DNA of 64,000 bases from Flintibacter sp. KGMB00164 (GTDB lineage Bacteria > Bacillota > Clostridia > Oscillospirales > Oscillospiraceae). Position numbers and translations under genes: made by a program. The notes below the pieces were generated by a model. The model made no database searches. It had not been told where the DNA came from and worked only from the letters and a program-made list of their open reading frames with translations. Below, one piece after another: positions 16,282-24,202 of this stretch; positions within the stretch are counted from its first letter, which is position 1; each line of letters starts with the position of its first letter. Location: contig NZ_CP044227.1 of assembly GCF_008727735.1 (NCBI RefSeq), positions 62,001 to 126,000 on the forward strand, in the 5' to 3' direction.

Positions 16282-17868
16282 TTATCTTTGTGCAAAAACA
16301 GTCTTTCCCGCCAAAACCGTCTCAAAAACAGGAACTTTCGGCAGATTCTGGGGAGAAACCGCAAACAAATCCCCATCCAGAATCACAAGGTCCCCCTGCA
16401 TGCCGGGCATCAGCCGCCCACGAACATCCTCGTCCCGGCTCGCCCAGGCCGCCCGGGAGGTAAACAGGCTTAGTCCCTCCTCCAGAGAGAGGGCCTGCTC
16501 CGGCAGGTAGGTGCGCTCCCCCGCACGGTCCTGGCGGGTGACGGCGGCGCGGAGGTTGTCCAGCACATCAAAGGGTTCCACCGGGCAGTCGGAGCCGCCG
16601 CTCACGGCCAGCCCAAGTTCCAGCATGGAGCGCCAGTTGTAGCACTCCCGGGCGCGCTTCTCCCCCACCCGCTGGGTGATGATGCCCATGTCCTCTTCAA
16701 TAAAAATGGGCTGGATGTAGGCCTGGAGGCCCAGGGCCTTCATCCGCGCCAGCAGAGCGGCATCGGTGATCTGGGCGTGGACCGCCCCGTGGCGGGCCTG
16801 AGGCCAGGGGTCGCGGGCCTGGACCGCTTCCACCGCCTGGCACAGCTGCTCCAAAGCTCCGTCCCCGATGACGTGGACGGCCACGTCCATCCGAGCCGTG
16901 TGGGCGGCCTCCACCAGCTGTTCCAGCTCGCTGGGCGTGTAGATGGCCATGCCCTTCCAATCCGGGTCGTCCTGATACCCCTCCCGGAGTAGGGCGGTGC
17001 GGGCGCCCAGGGAGCCGTCCTGGAGGAGTTTCCTCGGCCCGGTGCGGAAGAGACTTTCCCGGTCCTGGGGATCCGACCGGACCGACAGAAAACGCTCAAA
17101 ATCCGACGGAGCAAGCAGACACTGCTCATATACCCGCAGCGTCAATTCCCCGTCCTGTTCCATCTCCCGGAACAAGCGGACCAGACGCACCGGGTCCATA
17201 CCGGGCAGCACCTGAAGGTCGTCGGAGTGGACGCAGGTAAGGCCCTTGGCGTTGGCATCAGCCTGGCCCCGCCGAATGAGGGCCTTGACCTCTTCATCGG
17301 AGAGAGGGGGTACCACCTGCATGTAGAGGCGCATGGCCTCCTCCCGCAGCAGGCCCTGGCCAAAGTCCACCTTCTCCAGAACAGACTCCTCCACCCCGGT
17401 GAGGGTTTTCAGCCGCTCCAGCATGGGAGTGTTGCAGGCGGCCACATGGGCGCAGCAGCGCAGCAGACATACCGGGACTTCCCGGGAAATCTGATCCAGG
17501 TCGGCCCGGGTGGGCATGCGCTCCTCGGCCAGAGTCTCCTGGTTCCAGCCCATGCCCAGTAAATAAGAGGCTCCCGTCTGGGCCAGCTTGTCCCGCCCGC
17601 GGCGGATCATCTCTTGGATGGAAGGGACCCCTGCCAGGGGCAGGCTGTCCTGAAACAGAGCGTAGAGCAGCAGGTGCATGTGGGTGTCGTGGAAACCGGG
17701 GAGCACCTGGCGGCCATCCAAGTCGGTTTTCTCGTCCCAGGGAAGGGCCAGGGCGTCCCGGTCGCTGCCCACAAAGACGATGGTCCCATCTTCTACGCCA
17801 ATGGCCTGCTGCCGGTCTTTGCCGGGAACCATGGTGTCCACCTTGCCGTGATACCAGAGTCTGCGCAT
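16282..17868 (-). CDS. Amidohydrolase family 3 protein (YtcJ-like)
   Basis: The 528-residue product is a metal-dependent hydrolase of the amidohydrolase superfamily. It has an N-terminal beta-sandwich strand, the metal-binding FHDTHMHL (HxH) motif, AVHVIGDGALEQ, and the C-terminal GGSDCPVEPFDVL segment typical of YtcJ/NfdA-like proteins. Substrates of this group are amides or formamides but are mostly unknown. ATG 17868 follows GGAGGGG. It stands alone, flanked by a family A repeat at its 3' end and a family C repeat upstream. Confidence 0.88.
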   Translation of the reverse strand: MRRLWYHGKVDTMVPGKDRQQAIGVEDGTIVFVGSDRDALALPWDEKTDLDGRQVLPGFHDTHMHLLLYALFQDSLPLAGVPSIQEMIRRGRDKLAQTGASYLLGMGWNQETLAEERMPTRADLDQISREVPVCLLRCCAHVAACNTPMLERLKTLTGVEESVLEKVDFGQGLLREEAMRLYMQVVPPLSDEEVKALIRRGQADANAKGLTCVHSDDLQVLPGMDPVRLVRLFREMEQDGELTLRVYEQCLLAPSDFERFLSVRSDPQDRESLFRTGPRKLLQDGSLGARTALLREGYQDDPDWKGMAIYTPSELEQLVEAAHTARMDVAVHVIGDGALEQLCQAVEAVQARDPWPQARHGAVHAQITDAALLARMKALGLQAYIQPIFIEEDMGIITQRVGEKRARECYNWRSMLELGLAVSGGSDCPVEPFDVLDNLRAAVTRQDRAGERTYLPEQALSLEEGLSLFTSRAAWASRDEDVRGRLMPGMQGDLVILDGDLFAVSPQNLPKVPVFETVLAGKTVFAQR

Positions 17869-17990
17869 GAGAACCCCTCCATTTTCTTTTCTTAAACATA
17901 TGATACGGCACGTTCCGCCAAAAATCCACCTGCTTTTTTGGTGGGGAGAAAAACGGTGGGCGGATGGGGACATCTGCCCCTACGGGACAG

Positions 17991-18174
17991 AAAAAGGCAG
18001 GAGCGACGGGGAAGGTCACTCCTGCCTGAAATTTCTCTTACGGGCGCAGAAGCAAAGCGAAGCTTTGCGCCAAAGTTCTTTGCCAAGCTTTCTTTCAAGA
18101 AAGCGGCGGGTGCAGAGGCGAAACGTAGTTTCGCAGAAAGCTTTTTTGCCTACTTTTTTCTCGAAAAAAGTAGG
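17991..18174 (-). repeat. Family C repeat (copy C3) with terminator, 3' of the ABC transporter genes
   Basis: On the minus strand: CTACTTTTTTC/GAAAAAAGTAG hairpin, AAAGCTTTCTGCG and GCAAAGCTTCGCTTTGC palindromes. The final stem pairs GGCAGGAGTGAC with GTCGCTCCTGCC (17996-18027), followed by TTTTTC. It terminates the transporter operon. Confidence 0.78.
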
Positions 18175-18186
18175 TCAAGAAAGCGG

Positions 18187-18972
18187 TCAGTTTTCGGCGT
18201 AGCGGGACAGGAACTGGCGGGTGCGCTCCTCCCGGGGATGCTCGATGACCTGCCGGGCTGGTCCCTTCTCCACGATGACGCCGCCGTCCATAAACATAAC
18301 CTCGTCGGCCACGTCCCGGGCAAAGGCCATCTCGTGGGTGACGATAATCATGGTGGTCTTCTGCTCGGCCAGGGAGCGAATCACTTTCAATACCTCCCCG
18401 GTGAGCTCCGGGTCCAGAGCGGAGGTGGGCTCGTCAAAGCACAAAATGTCGGGTTTCAGGGCTAGGGCGCGGGCGATAGCCACACGCTGCTGCTGTCCGC
18501 CGGAGAGCTGACTGGGGTAGTGGTCGGCCCGGTCACTCAGGCCCATTTTGGCCAGCAGCTCCCGGCCCTCAGCCTGGATCTCCTCCAGAATGGCCTTCTT
18601 GTTCTGCTTATATTCCGGCAGTTCCTGGCTGAGCAGCTCTTTGGCCAGGGTAACATTTTGCAGCGCCGTGTACTGGGGGAACAGGTTGAAGGACTGGAAC
18701 ACCAGACCAAAGTGGAGGCGCTTTTTCCGTATCTCGGTCTCCCGCTGAGTTGCAGGATCGCTGGCATCAAAAAGTACCGAGCCATTGACAGATATGGTTC
18801 CCTGGTTGGGTGTCTCCAAAAAGTTGAGGCAGCGCAGCAGGGTGGTCTTGCCGGAGCCGGAGGAGCCGATGATGGCCAGGGTCTGTCCCTGCTCCAGGGA
18901 GAAGCTGATGTCCTCCAATACCCGGGTGGGACCGAAATGCTTTTCAATATTGCATACTTCCAAAATTGCCAT
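18187..18972 (-). CDS. Polar amino-acid ABC transporter, ATP-binding subunit
   Basis: The 261-residue ATPase has Walker A GSSGSGKTT, signature LSGGQQQR, Walker B ILCFDEPTSALDP and the switch His in VTHEM. It closely resembles GlnQ/HisP-type subunits that energise uptake of polar amino acids. It is the last gene of a three-gene minus-strand set, 15 bases after the permease. The particular amino acid cannot be read from the ATPase. Confidence 0.95.
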   Translation of the reverse strand: MAILEVCNIEKHFGPTRVLEDISFSLEQGQTLAIIGSSGSGKTTLLRCLNFLETPNQGTISVNGSVLFDASDPATQRETEIRKKRLHFGLVFQSFNLFPQYTALQNVTLAKELLSQELPEYKQNKKAILEEIQAEGRELLAKMGLSDRADHYPSQLSGGQQQRVAIARALALKPDILCFDEPTSALDPELTGEVLKVIRSLAEQKTTMIIVTHEMAFARDVADEVMFMDGGVIVEKGPARQVIEHPREERTRQFLSRYAEN

Positions 18973-18987
18973 ATTCGGTTCTCCTCA

Positions 18988-19740
18988 TCACTGAAAGAAT
19001 TCCATTTTCTTCTCCAGCTGGCCCAGCAACAACGTGACCACGCCGCTGAAGATCAGGTAGTACACAGCGGTAAAGAACAGGGGCCACACCAGGCCGGCGA
19101 TGCCGGAGTTGCCCTTCATGAAAGATTCGCCCATCCAGATGACTTCCTGCAAAGCAATGACCCGGGCCAGGGAGGTATCCTTTACCAGGGTGATGATCTC
19201 GTTGGACATGGGAGGGACGATGCGCTTGATCATCTGCAGCAGGGTAATGTGGCGGAAGATCTGGAGCTTGGTCATGCCCAGCACCTGGCCCGCCTCCTGC
19301 TGGCCCTTGGGAACGCCCTGGATACCGCCCCGGTAGATCTCGGAGAAGTAGCAGGCGTAGTTAATGATAAAGGCCACGCACACGGCCAGCATCCGGCCTG
19401 ACTCGCCGCTGGGCCAGCTGAACCACTTCTGCATACCGGGTACGTAGAACAGGGCAATGATCTGCAGCACCAGGGGGGTGCCACGGATGATCCACACCAG
19501 CAGCCGGCATACCAGGCTGATGGGCTGCAGCCCCAGCAGCCAGTTGAGCAGGGGAGACATGCCGGGCTTCCGGAGAAACCCCAGCGGCGCCCAGCGGTTC
19601 ATGGAACCGAAGCTGATGATAAGGCCCAGGGGCAGGGCTCCGATGAGGGTGATAAAGAACAGCTGCAGCGTCTTGAGAAAGCCGCTGTTCAGCGCCGCAA
19701 GCACAGTTTGGAACGTGCTGGAGGTGAAAAATTCGATCAT
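18988..19740 (-). CDS. Polar amino-acid ABC transporter, permease subunit
   Basis: The 250-residue membrane protein belongs to the HisM/GlnP family. It has about five hydrophobic spans and the cytoplasmic EAA loop (AGQVLGMTKLQIFRHITLLQ) that docks on the ATPase. It has a somewhat long first periplasmic segment between the first spans. Only one permease gene is present, so a homodimer is likely. ATG 19740 follows GAGAGGA. A stable hairpin separates it from the binding-protein gene. Confidence 0.92.
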   Translation of the reverse strand: MIEFFTSSTFQTVLAALNSGFLKTLQLFFITLIGALPLGLIISFGSMNRWAPLGFLRKPGMSPLLNWLLGLQPISLVCRLLVWIIRGTPLVLQIIALFYVPGMQKWFSWPSGESGRMLAVCVAFIINYACYFSEIYRGGIQGVPKGQQEAGQVLGMTKLQIFRHITLLQMIKRIVPPMSNEIITLVKDTSLARVIALQEVIWMGESFMKGNSGIAGLVWPLFFTAVYYLIFSGVVTLLLGQLEKKMEFFQ

Positions 19741-19786
19741 GGTATCGTCCTCTCCGGGTGATGATGGTGGGGCAAAAGCCGCCGAA

Positions 19787-19817
19787 AGGCAGAGCGCGCA
19801 TAAGACGCGCTCTGCCT
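19787..19817 (-). promoter_or_regulatory. Intercistronic hairpin between binding-protein and permease genes
   Basis: A perfect 12-bp stem (AGGCAGAGCGCG with CGCGCTCTGCCT) with no T run. Such hairpins between binding-protein and permease genes usually stabilise the upstream message and raise the amount of binding protein; that role is inferred. Confidence 0.65.
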
Positions 19818-19840
19818 CAGGTATGACTATGGGGAAGGAA

Positions 19841-20713
19841 TTACTCCAGGATCACAGCATCCTGAAGGCCGTAGGTGGTGGCAGTCTCCAGCACGGTTCC
19901 GTCGGCCACCTTCTCAGCCCAGAAGGTATTGAAGGCGTCTACCAGGTCGGAGCCCTGGCGGAAGCCTACGCCGTACTCCTCAGACTCCAGACCCTGGGCG
20001 TCGTTGAGGTTGAGGCTGTAAACCAGGTCGGCATAGCTGGTGCCCTCGCCGGTCATCTCGGCGGCCATCAGCACGTCGATGACGGCGGCGTCAGAAGTGC
20101 CCGCGGAGACCTCCATCAGAGCGTTGGACTGAGCCTGGACGGGAACGGTGGTGGCGCCCAGAGCCAGGGCGGCATCCTCGCCGGCGGAGCCGGACTCCAC
20201 GGCGATGTTCAGGCCCTCCAGAGAGGTGAGGCCCTCGAAGTCAGCGGCCTTGTCGGCGGCATAAATCAGAGTCTGGTAGTTGGTGCAGTAGGGAACGGAG
20301 GTGCCCATAGCGGCCATGACGTCGTCGCTGAGGGTCATGCCGTTCCACACGCAGTCGATGGCCTTGGAGTTGAGCTCCTCCACCTTGTAATCCCAGGTGA
20401 TCTCCTGGAACTCCACATTGACACCCAGGCTCTCGGCAAAGGCCTTGGCCATGTCGGCGTCAAAGCCGATCCACTCGTCGCTGCCTTCCTCCTTGTAGTC
20501 CATGGGGGCAAAGTAGGTGATGCCCACCACCAGGGTACCCTTGTCCTTCACATACTGCATATCGCTGGTCTGGGTCTGGCTGGAGCTGCCAGAGCCGGAA
20601 CCGCTGGTATTGTCAGAGCCGGAGCTGCTGCCGGAGGTATTGCCGCCGCTGGAGCAGGCGGCCAGGCTTGCGCACAGGGTCAGAGCCAGAGCAAGAGACA
20701 AAAACTTTTTCAT
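19841..20713 (-). CDS. Amino-acid ABC transporter substrate-binding lipoprotein
   Basis: The 290-residue product starts with a lipoprotein signal ending in LAAC (Cys20), then a Ser/Gly/Thr linker. A type II solute-binding fold follows (family 3): VKDKGTLVVGITYFAPMDY and the GFDADMAKAFAESLGV segment typical of polar amino-acid receptors. It would sit on the outer face of the membrane and feed the permease and ATPase encoded downstream. ATG 20713 follows GGGAGGAT by 7 bases. Confidence 0.95.
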   Translation of the reverse strand: MKKFLSLALALTLCASLAACSSGGNTSGSSSGSDNTSGSGSGSSSQTQTSDMQYVKDKGTLVVGITYFAPMDYKEEGSDEWIGFDADMAKAFAESLGVNVEFQEITWDYKVEELNSKAIDCVWNGMTLSDDVMAAMGTSVPYCTNYQTLIYAADKAADFEGLTSLEGLNIAVESGSAGEDAALALGATTVPVQAQSNALMEVSAGTSDAAVIDVLMAAEMTGEGTSYADLVYSLNLNDAQGLESEEYGVGFRQGSDLVDAFNTFWAEKVADGTVLETATTYGLQDAVILE

Positions 20714-20771
20714 AGTATGTATCCTCCCAAACATTGAAGTGAGAAAGAGAGGGGGAGCCCCCCTGTTGCTT

Positions 20772-20795
20772 TCACATTTTAGCACGCTAATGTGA
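20772..20795. promoter_or_regulatory. Inverted repeat upstream of the amino-acid transporter, possible operator
   Basis: TCACAT and ATGTGA arms surround TTTAGC-AC-GCTA, giving an imperfect 24-bp palindrome about 60 bases upstream of the binding-protein start. No named regulator motif is recognised. Confidence 0.4.
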
Positions 20796-20960
20796 TGTTG
20801 TAAAGGGGAACTTCCATTCCCTCCCTGCTTTTTCTCTTTTGTATAAAATAGCTGAACAAACTTGAGGTCACTATGTAAAAGATAAACAAAATTGGCGGCG
20901 ATCCCTGGAAGCGGCGGCGCAATTGGGTTTGGAGCTGCATGGACCGATTTCTTTTGCAGG

Positions 20961-21004
20961 AGAATAGAATGGGGGGCGGGACAACCGTCCCGCCCCTCTA
21001 TTCT
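20961..21004 (-). terminator. Terminator of the original SASP gene, now serving the recombinase
   Basis: AGAATAGA and GGGGCGGGAC pair with GTCCCGCCCC and TCTATTCT. On the minus strand it follows the shared stop codon at 21019. It is host DNA left of the element. Confidence 0.8.
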
Positions 21005-21018
21005 TTGGATGGAGGTTC

Positions 21019-21055
21019 TTACTTCATGCCGTTCTCATAGGACTCGATCATCTTC
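21019..21055 (-). pseudogene. 3' end of the interrupted SASP gene (left host half)
   Basis: With the AA core (21056-21057) these bases encode KKMIESYENGMK and a stop. This is exactly the C-terminal helix expected of a clostridial alpha/beta SASP and is missing from the SASP gene at 29606-29863. It is now read as the C-terminus of the serine recombinase, in the same reading frame. See the mobile-element entry for the junction. Confidence 0.9.
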
Positions 21056-22689
21056 TTCAACGTGTGGCCCGTACGACCTCTGAGTTTAGAGAGGTACTTA
21101 TCAGTAGTTTCCCCGGTAAAAATCTTGATTTGCAGGCGCATGGTGCCGTCCGCCTCCGGGGTGACAAAAATCTTGTCAATATACTTGTCGATGAAATCCT
21201 TGTTGATGATACCCTGGGCGGCGTCCCGTTTGGCGTCATGCAGCACCCGGCGAATGGTGTCAATGTGCTTCCGAAACTCCTCCTTGGAAAGCTGCTGCTG
21301 TTCCAGCTCGTAAATCTGACGCTCGGCCTCCTCAATCTCCTTGTCACACTCTTTATTCATGGCAAGAAAGTCTTTGTCGGAGAGCTGACCAGCGGCATTG
21401 TAGCCCAGCAACTTACTTTTTTTCTTTCGTGCCAGGTCTGCCTGATCCCGGAGAGCGTCAATCTGCTTTGCGGTGTCCCCACCGTCTGCCAGGGTCTTGT
21501 ACATCTCAATATATTCTTCAATCAATGCCTCAGCATCTGCCTCTGTCTCGTTGAACACTTCAAAGAGCAGGGGCTTTAGTTCTTCCTCATAAATTGCAAA
21601 AGAAGCACATGCCGCAGCACCATTGTTGATTTTATTACTGCACACCCATTTGCTGTTTCTATTTCCGTACTTGTCTTTGGACTCCCGGCGATAGTAGGCC
21701 GTGCCGCAATCTGCACAATATAATTTTCCGGTCAGGAGGTTGGCATGGTTGCAAATCCCTTGCCGCCCCTTTACGTCCTCACTCCGTTTTTTCAGTACCT
21801 TGTTGGCCTGTTCCCATAATTCCTCGTCCACAATAGCCGGGACAATCTCGCCTGTCTCGTCCTTAAACATGACCCATTCCTCGGGGGGCAAAAACTTCTG
21901 CTTTTTGGTAAACAGGTCAATGACCTTGACTTTGTTGCCCACATAGTAGCCCTTGTACTTAGGATTGGAGATCATACCTGACATGGTTCCGTGGGCGATC
22001 TTCTTCCCGTTGTGATTGCGGTAGCCCTTTTCCCAAAACAGGGTTTCTATCTGCTTCATGCTGTATTGCCCTGTGGCGTACAGTTCAAACAGTTCCCGCA
22101 CCATGGGAGCCTCGTCCTGGTCAATGACCAGCCGCCCGCCGTCTTTGGTGTATCCAAAAATGCGGCTGTTTCCCAACACCACATTTTTCTTGATGGCCTG
22201 GGCGTGACCGAATTTCACACGGCTGGACAGCTTGCGAAGCTCGTCCTGGGCAATACCGGACATGATGGTAAGGCGCAGCTCGCTATCCTCGTCCAGAGTG
22301 TTGATATTGTCGTTCTGGAAGAACACCCCCACCCCGGCATTAAGCAGCTCACGGGTGAAGCTGATACTGTCCAGGGTGTTACGGGCAAAACGGGAAATTT
22401 CTTTGGTGATGATGAAATCAAAAACGCCCGCTTTTCCATCGTCCACCATGCGGTGGAAGTTCTCTCGCTTTTTGGTGGTGGCAGCGGAAAGGCCCTCGTC
22501 AATATAGCCCTCTATATAAGTCCAGTTGGGATTTTTCTTGATGAAGTCCTCGTAATAGGAAATCTGGTTGCCCAGGGAGTTGAGCTGTTCATCCTTTTCA
22601 GAAGATACACGAGCGTAATAAGTAACCCGCATGGGAATGTCATAGATAGATTTTGTTTTAAGCTGCTGCCGTGCGGTATGTATGTCCAT
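21019..22689 (-). CDS. Large serine recombinase (integrase/excisionase of the element), with host-derived C-terminal tail
   Basis: The 556-residue product has an N-terminal resolvase domain with the catalytic Ser (about residue 29 in YYARVSSEKDEQ) and the SRFARN segment. A central recombinase domain, a zinc ribbon (CADCG, CSNK) and a long coiled coil (about 390-500) follow, the plan of large serine integrases. I chose ATG 22689 because CGGAGGT lies 7 bases before it. The last 12 codons belong to the host SASP gene. In the circular form the frame would instead run into the 33-codon tail now at 29606-29707, giving 577 residues. Confidence 0.95.
   Translation of the reverse strand: MDIHTARQQLKTKSIYDIPMRVTYYARVSSEKDEQLNSLGNQISYYEDFIKKNPNWTYIEGYIDEGLSAATTKKRENFHRMVDDGKAGVFDFIITKEISRFARNTLDSISFTRELLNAGVGVFFQNDNINTLDEDSELRLTIMSGIAQDELRKLSSRVKFGHAQAIKKNVVLGNSRIFGYTKDGGRLVIDQDEAPMVRELFELYATGQYSMKQIETLFWEKGYRNHNGKKIAHGTMSGMISNPKYKGYYVGNKVKVIDLFTKKQKFLPPEEWVMFKDETGEIVPAIVDEELWEQANKVLKKRSEDVKGRQGICNHANLLTGKLYCADCGTAYYRRESKDKYGNRNSKWVCSNKINNGAAACASFAIYEEELKPLLFEVFNETEADAEALIEEYIEMYKTLADGGDTAKQIDALRDQADLARKKKSKLLGYNAAGQLSDKDFLAMNKECDKEIEEAERQIYELEQQQLSKEEFRKHIDTIRRVLHDAKRDAAQGIINKDFIDKYIDKIFVTPEADGTMRLQIKIFTGETTDKYLSKLRGRTGHTLKKMIESYENGMK
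21038..21076 (-). other. Left attachment junction of the element
   Basis: Read on the minus strand: element arm TCGTACGGG (21076-21068), 10 bases, core AA (21057-21056), then host SASP sequence GAAGATGATCGAG. The arm is the exact inverse of the one at the right junction, with the same 10-base distance to the core. Confidence 0.9.
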
Positions 22690-22762
22690 GGTTGCTACCT
22701 CCGAAAAAGTTCGTTTTATCATCATCTATATTGTATCATACAGCAAGAAAAGAATCAAGCAG

Positions 22763-22799
22763 AAAAGGTGCCTGAAACATATATCCAGGCACCTTTTCT
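22763..22799 (-). terminator. Bidirectional terminator between the 62-residue gene and the recombinase
   Basis: AAAAGGTGCCTG pairs with CAGGCACCTTTT around an 11-base AT loop. Confidence 0.8.
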
Positions 22800-22806
22800 C
22801 CATGAT

Positions 22807-22995
22807 TTATCCAATCAATCGGCGCATTTTCCGCCATTCTTCCTCGGTGATAATTCCATGTTCCCGAAGGTAGTCATTATAGTAGTGAAGCCAAGTTTGA
22901 CGCACTAGGCTCTCCACGGATGTTTTGTGATCAGTCTGCAAAGGCGGCCCCCCCTTGCAGATACCTTTCCCCAGCAAAGGAAATTTATTCTCCAT
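22807..22995 (-). CDS. Small SHOCT-like protein next to the recombinase, 62 residues
   Basis: The C-terminal half (WLHYYNDYLREHGIITEEEWRKM) resembles the short helical SHOCT-like module often found in small proteins of clostridial conjugative and mobilizable elements. The N-terminus is polar with no obvious fold. The start at ATG 22995 has only a weak ribosome site (GGGGGGATG). Its size and position beside a large serine recombinase make it a candidate recombination directionality factor, as such factors are usually small and adjacent. That function is inferred from context only. Confidence 0.7.
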   Translation of the reverse strand: MENKFPLLGKGICKGGPPLQTDHKTSVESLVRQTWLHYYNDYLREHGIITEEEWRKMRRLIG

Positions 22996-23121
22996 ACGCT
23001 TTTACATCCCCCCGCAGGTGGATGGCCGGAGTAATCGCCATTTTAAGCGGTGGCGTCTGAGGACGCAATTTTAAGAGGAGCGTCCTACCCAACGCAGCAG
23101 ATATGAGGATAACAGTTTGCA
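22996..23121 (-). other. Short gap between rep and the 62-residue gene
   Basis: The gap contains a small GCGTC-TGAG-GACGC hairpin near 23046 and no reading frame of note. Confidence 0.4.
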
Positions 23122-24087
23122 CTACCTACGCCCTCCTAAAAATGGATTGTCCATATACTCAGCGGTGTCGTATTCAACAAACTGCCCGGGGCCTGTATAT
23201 TGGACAACGGTATGAATCCGCCGCAGCAACGCTGCAAAAGTAGCAGGAGAATCAAATTGTATATCCGTGTACTGTTTGGATAGGCATAGGTTGGAAATGA
23301 TGTAAACGGCTTTGTAACAGGCAACACGATTTGTATAGCGGCAAGGCAAATTCAACGGATAGCCGTCCAAATAGTTGAGCAAATCACGGATTTTGAAGTT
23401 GCTTCCATATTCGTCCAGCAGTAAAACTTCCTCTCCTGCATAACTGTCAAACGGGTGCATATAGTCAGTTACCCGATAGACCCCGGAATAACTGTATTGC
23501 TCCATGACGCTCCTGGTTTTCCCTACGCCAGTCGGCCCCCATATATATGTAGTTTTGAGTTTTCGGAAGGTATTCCGATACTGCTGTTCTCTCACAGCCT
23601 GTCTCGCCCGTTCTATCTTCTCCAGGTTCAACAGATAATCAGGATTTTGTTCCATGATTTCATAGTTTGATAAGCCGTCTTTGATAAATTCATAGAGCTG
23701 GGCGAGATCTGTCCTTTCCCCTTGCTTTTCTATGGGCAGTTCACCCCATTCTTCAAAAGTGCCGGGGACGGCGGTTTCTGCCTTCTCGCTGCCAGCCCAT
23801 TTTCCTGACTTCTCAACGTATGCCCTACACTCAGCCGCTGTTCCCTCTGCCCGGTCAATATGTGCCTCCGGAAATCTTCGTTTTATCGTGGAAAATCGGA
23901 CAGAGGAACGAAAAGCCATAAACACATGAGTATGAGGGGTTTGTCCTACTTCGTCCGCCATACAGCAATAGACAAGAGGCGTAAACTCCTTCAATATTTC
24001 ATGAATTTTATTATGGTCTAAATTTTTGCCTTTAGGGTTATTGATTGTAAGCAACCACTTTCGGCCCTGTGGGTCTTTGGTGGGCAT
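23122..24087 (-). CDS. rep: CRESS-type rolling-circle replication initiator (HUH endonuclease plus superfamily 3 helicase)
   Basis: The 321-residue protein carries the complete motif set of CRESS-DNA Reps. Motif I is LTINNP (13-18), close to the circovirus FTLNNP. Motif II is PHTHVFMAF (51-59), giving the metal-binding His pair. Motif III is YVEK (Tyr90, Lys93), the nicking Tyr. The helicase has Walker A GPTGVGKT (184-191), Walker B VLLLDEY (221-227) and motif C IISN (263-266). It would nick an origin hairpin, stay bound to the 5' end, and unwind DNA. AAAGGAGG precedes ATG 24087 by 7 bases. The predicted origin lies 33 bases upstream. Related Reps are known from bacterial plasmids and from mobilizable elements, where they may also act as relaxases. 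Confidence 0.93.
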   Translation of the reverse strand: MPTKDPQGRKWLLTINNPKGKNLDHNKIHEILKEFTPLVYCCMADEVGQTPHTHVFMAFRSSVRFSTIKRRFPEAHIDRAEGTAAECRAYVEKSGKWAGSEKAETAVPGTFEEWGELPIEKQGERTDLAQLYEFIKDGLSNYEIMEQNPDYLLNLEKIERARQAVREQQYRNTFRKLKTTYIWGPTGVGKTRSVMEQYSYSGVYRVTDYMHPFDSYAGEEVLLLDEYGSNFKIRDLLNYLDGYPLNLPCRYTNRVACYKAVYIISNLCLSKQYTDIQFDSPATFAALLRRIHTVVQYTGPGQFVEYDTAEYMDNPFLGGRR

Positions 24088-24100
24088 ACAAGCACCTCCT

Positions 24101-24114
24101 TTGCGATTTGCGAT
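24101..24114 (-). repeat. Tandem 7-bp iterons beside the origin
   Basis: On the minus strand two exact copies of ATCGCAA stand side by side, 5 bases from the origin stem. CRESS Reps recognise short tandem repeats next to the stem-loop, so these are probable Rep-binding sites. Confidence 0.75.
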
Positions 24115-24119
24115 GGAAG

Positions 24120-24152
24120 TGGCTAAAAGGGTAATACTTGCCCTTTTAGCCA
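24120..24152 (-). other. CRESS-type double-strand origin: stem-loop with nonanucleotide
   Basis: A perfect 12-bp stem (TGGCTAAAAGGG with CCCTTTTAGCCA) holds a 9-base loop. On the minus strand (the rep coding strand) loop plus first stem base read AAGTATTAC at 24139-24131. This fits the CRESS consensus NANTATTAC (circoviruses TAGTATTAC, geminiviruses TAATATTAC). By analogy the nick would fall between 24133 and 24132. Confidence 0.88.
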
Positions 24153-24154
24153 GT

Positions 24155-24199
24155 AAAAGAGGCCGGGCTTGCGGCTCACGCCGCCGCCCGGCCTCTTTT
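24155..24199. terminator. Bidirectional terminator between tcpA-like gene and the origin/rep
   Basis: AAAAGAGGCCGGGC pairs with GCCCGGCCTCTTTT, with a second small GCGGC/GCCGC stem inside. It separates transcription of the transfer genes from rep. Confidence 0.88.
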
Positions 24200-24202
24200 C
24201 TA

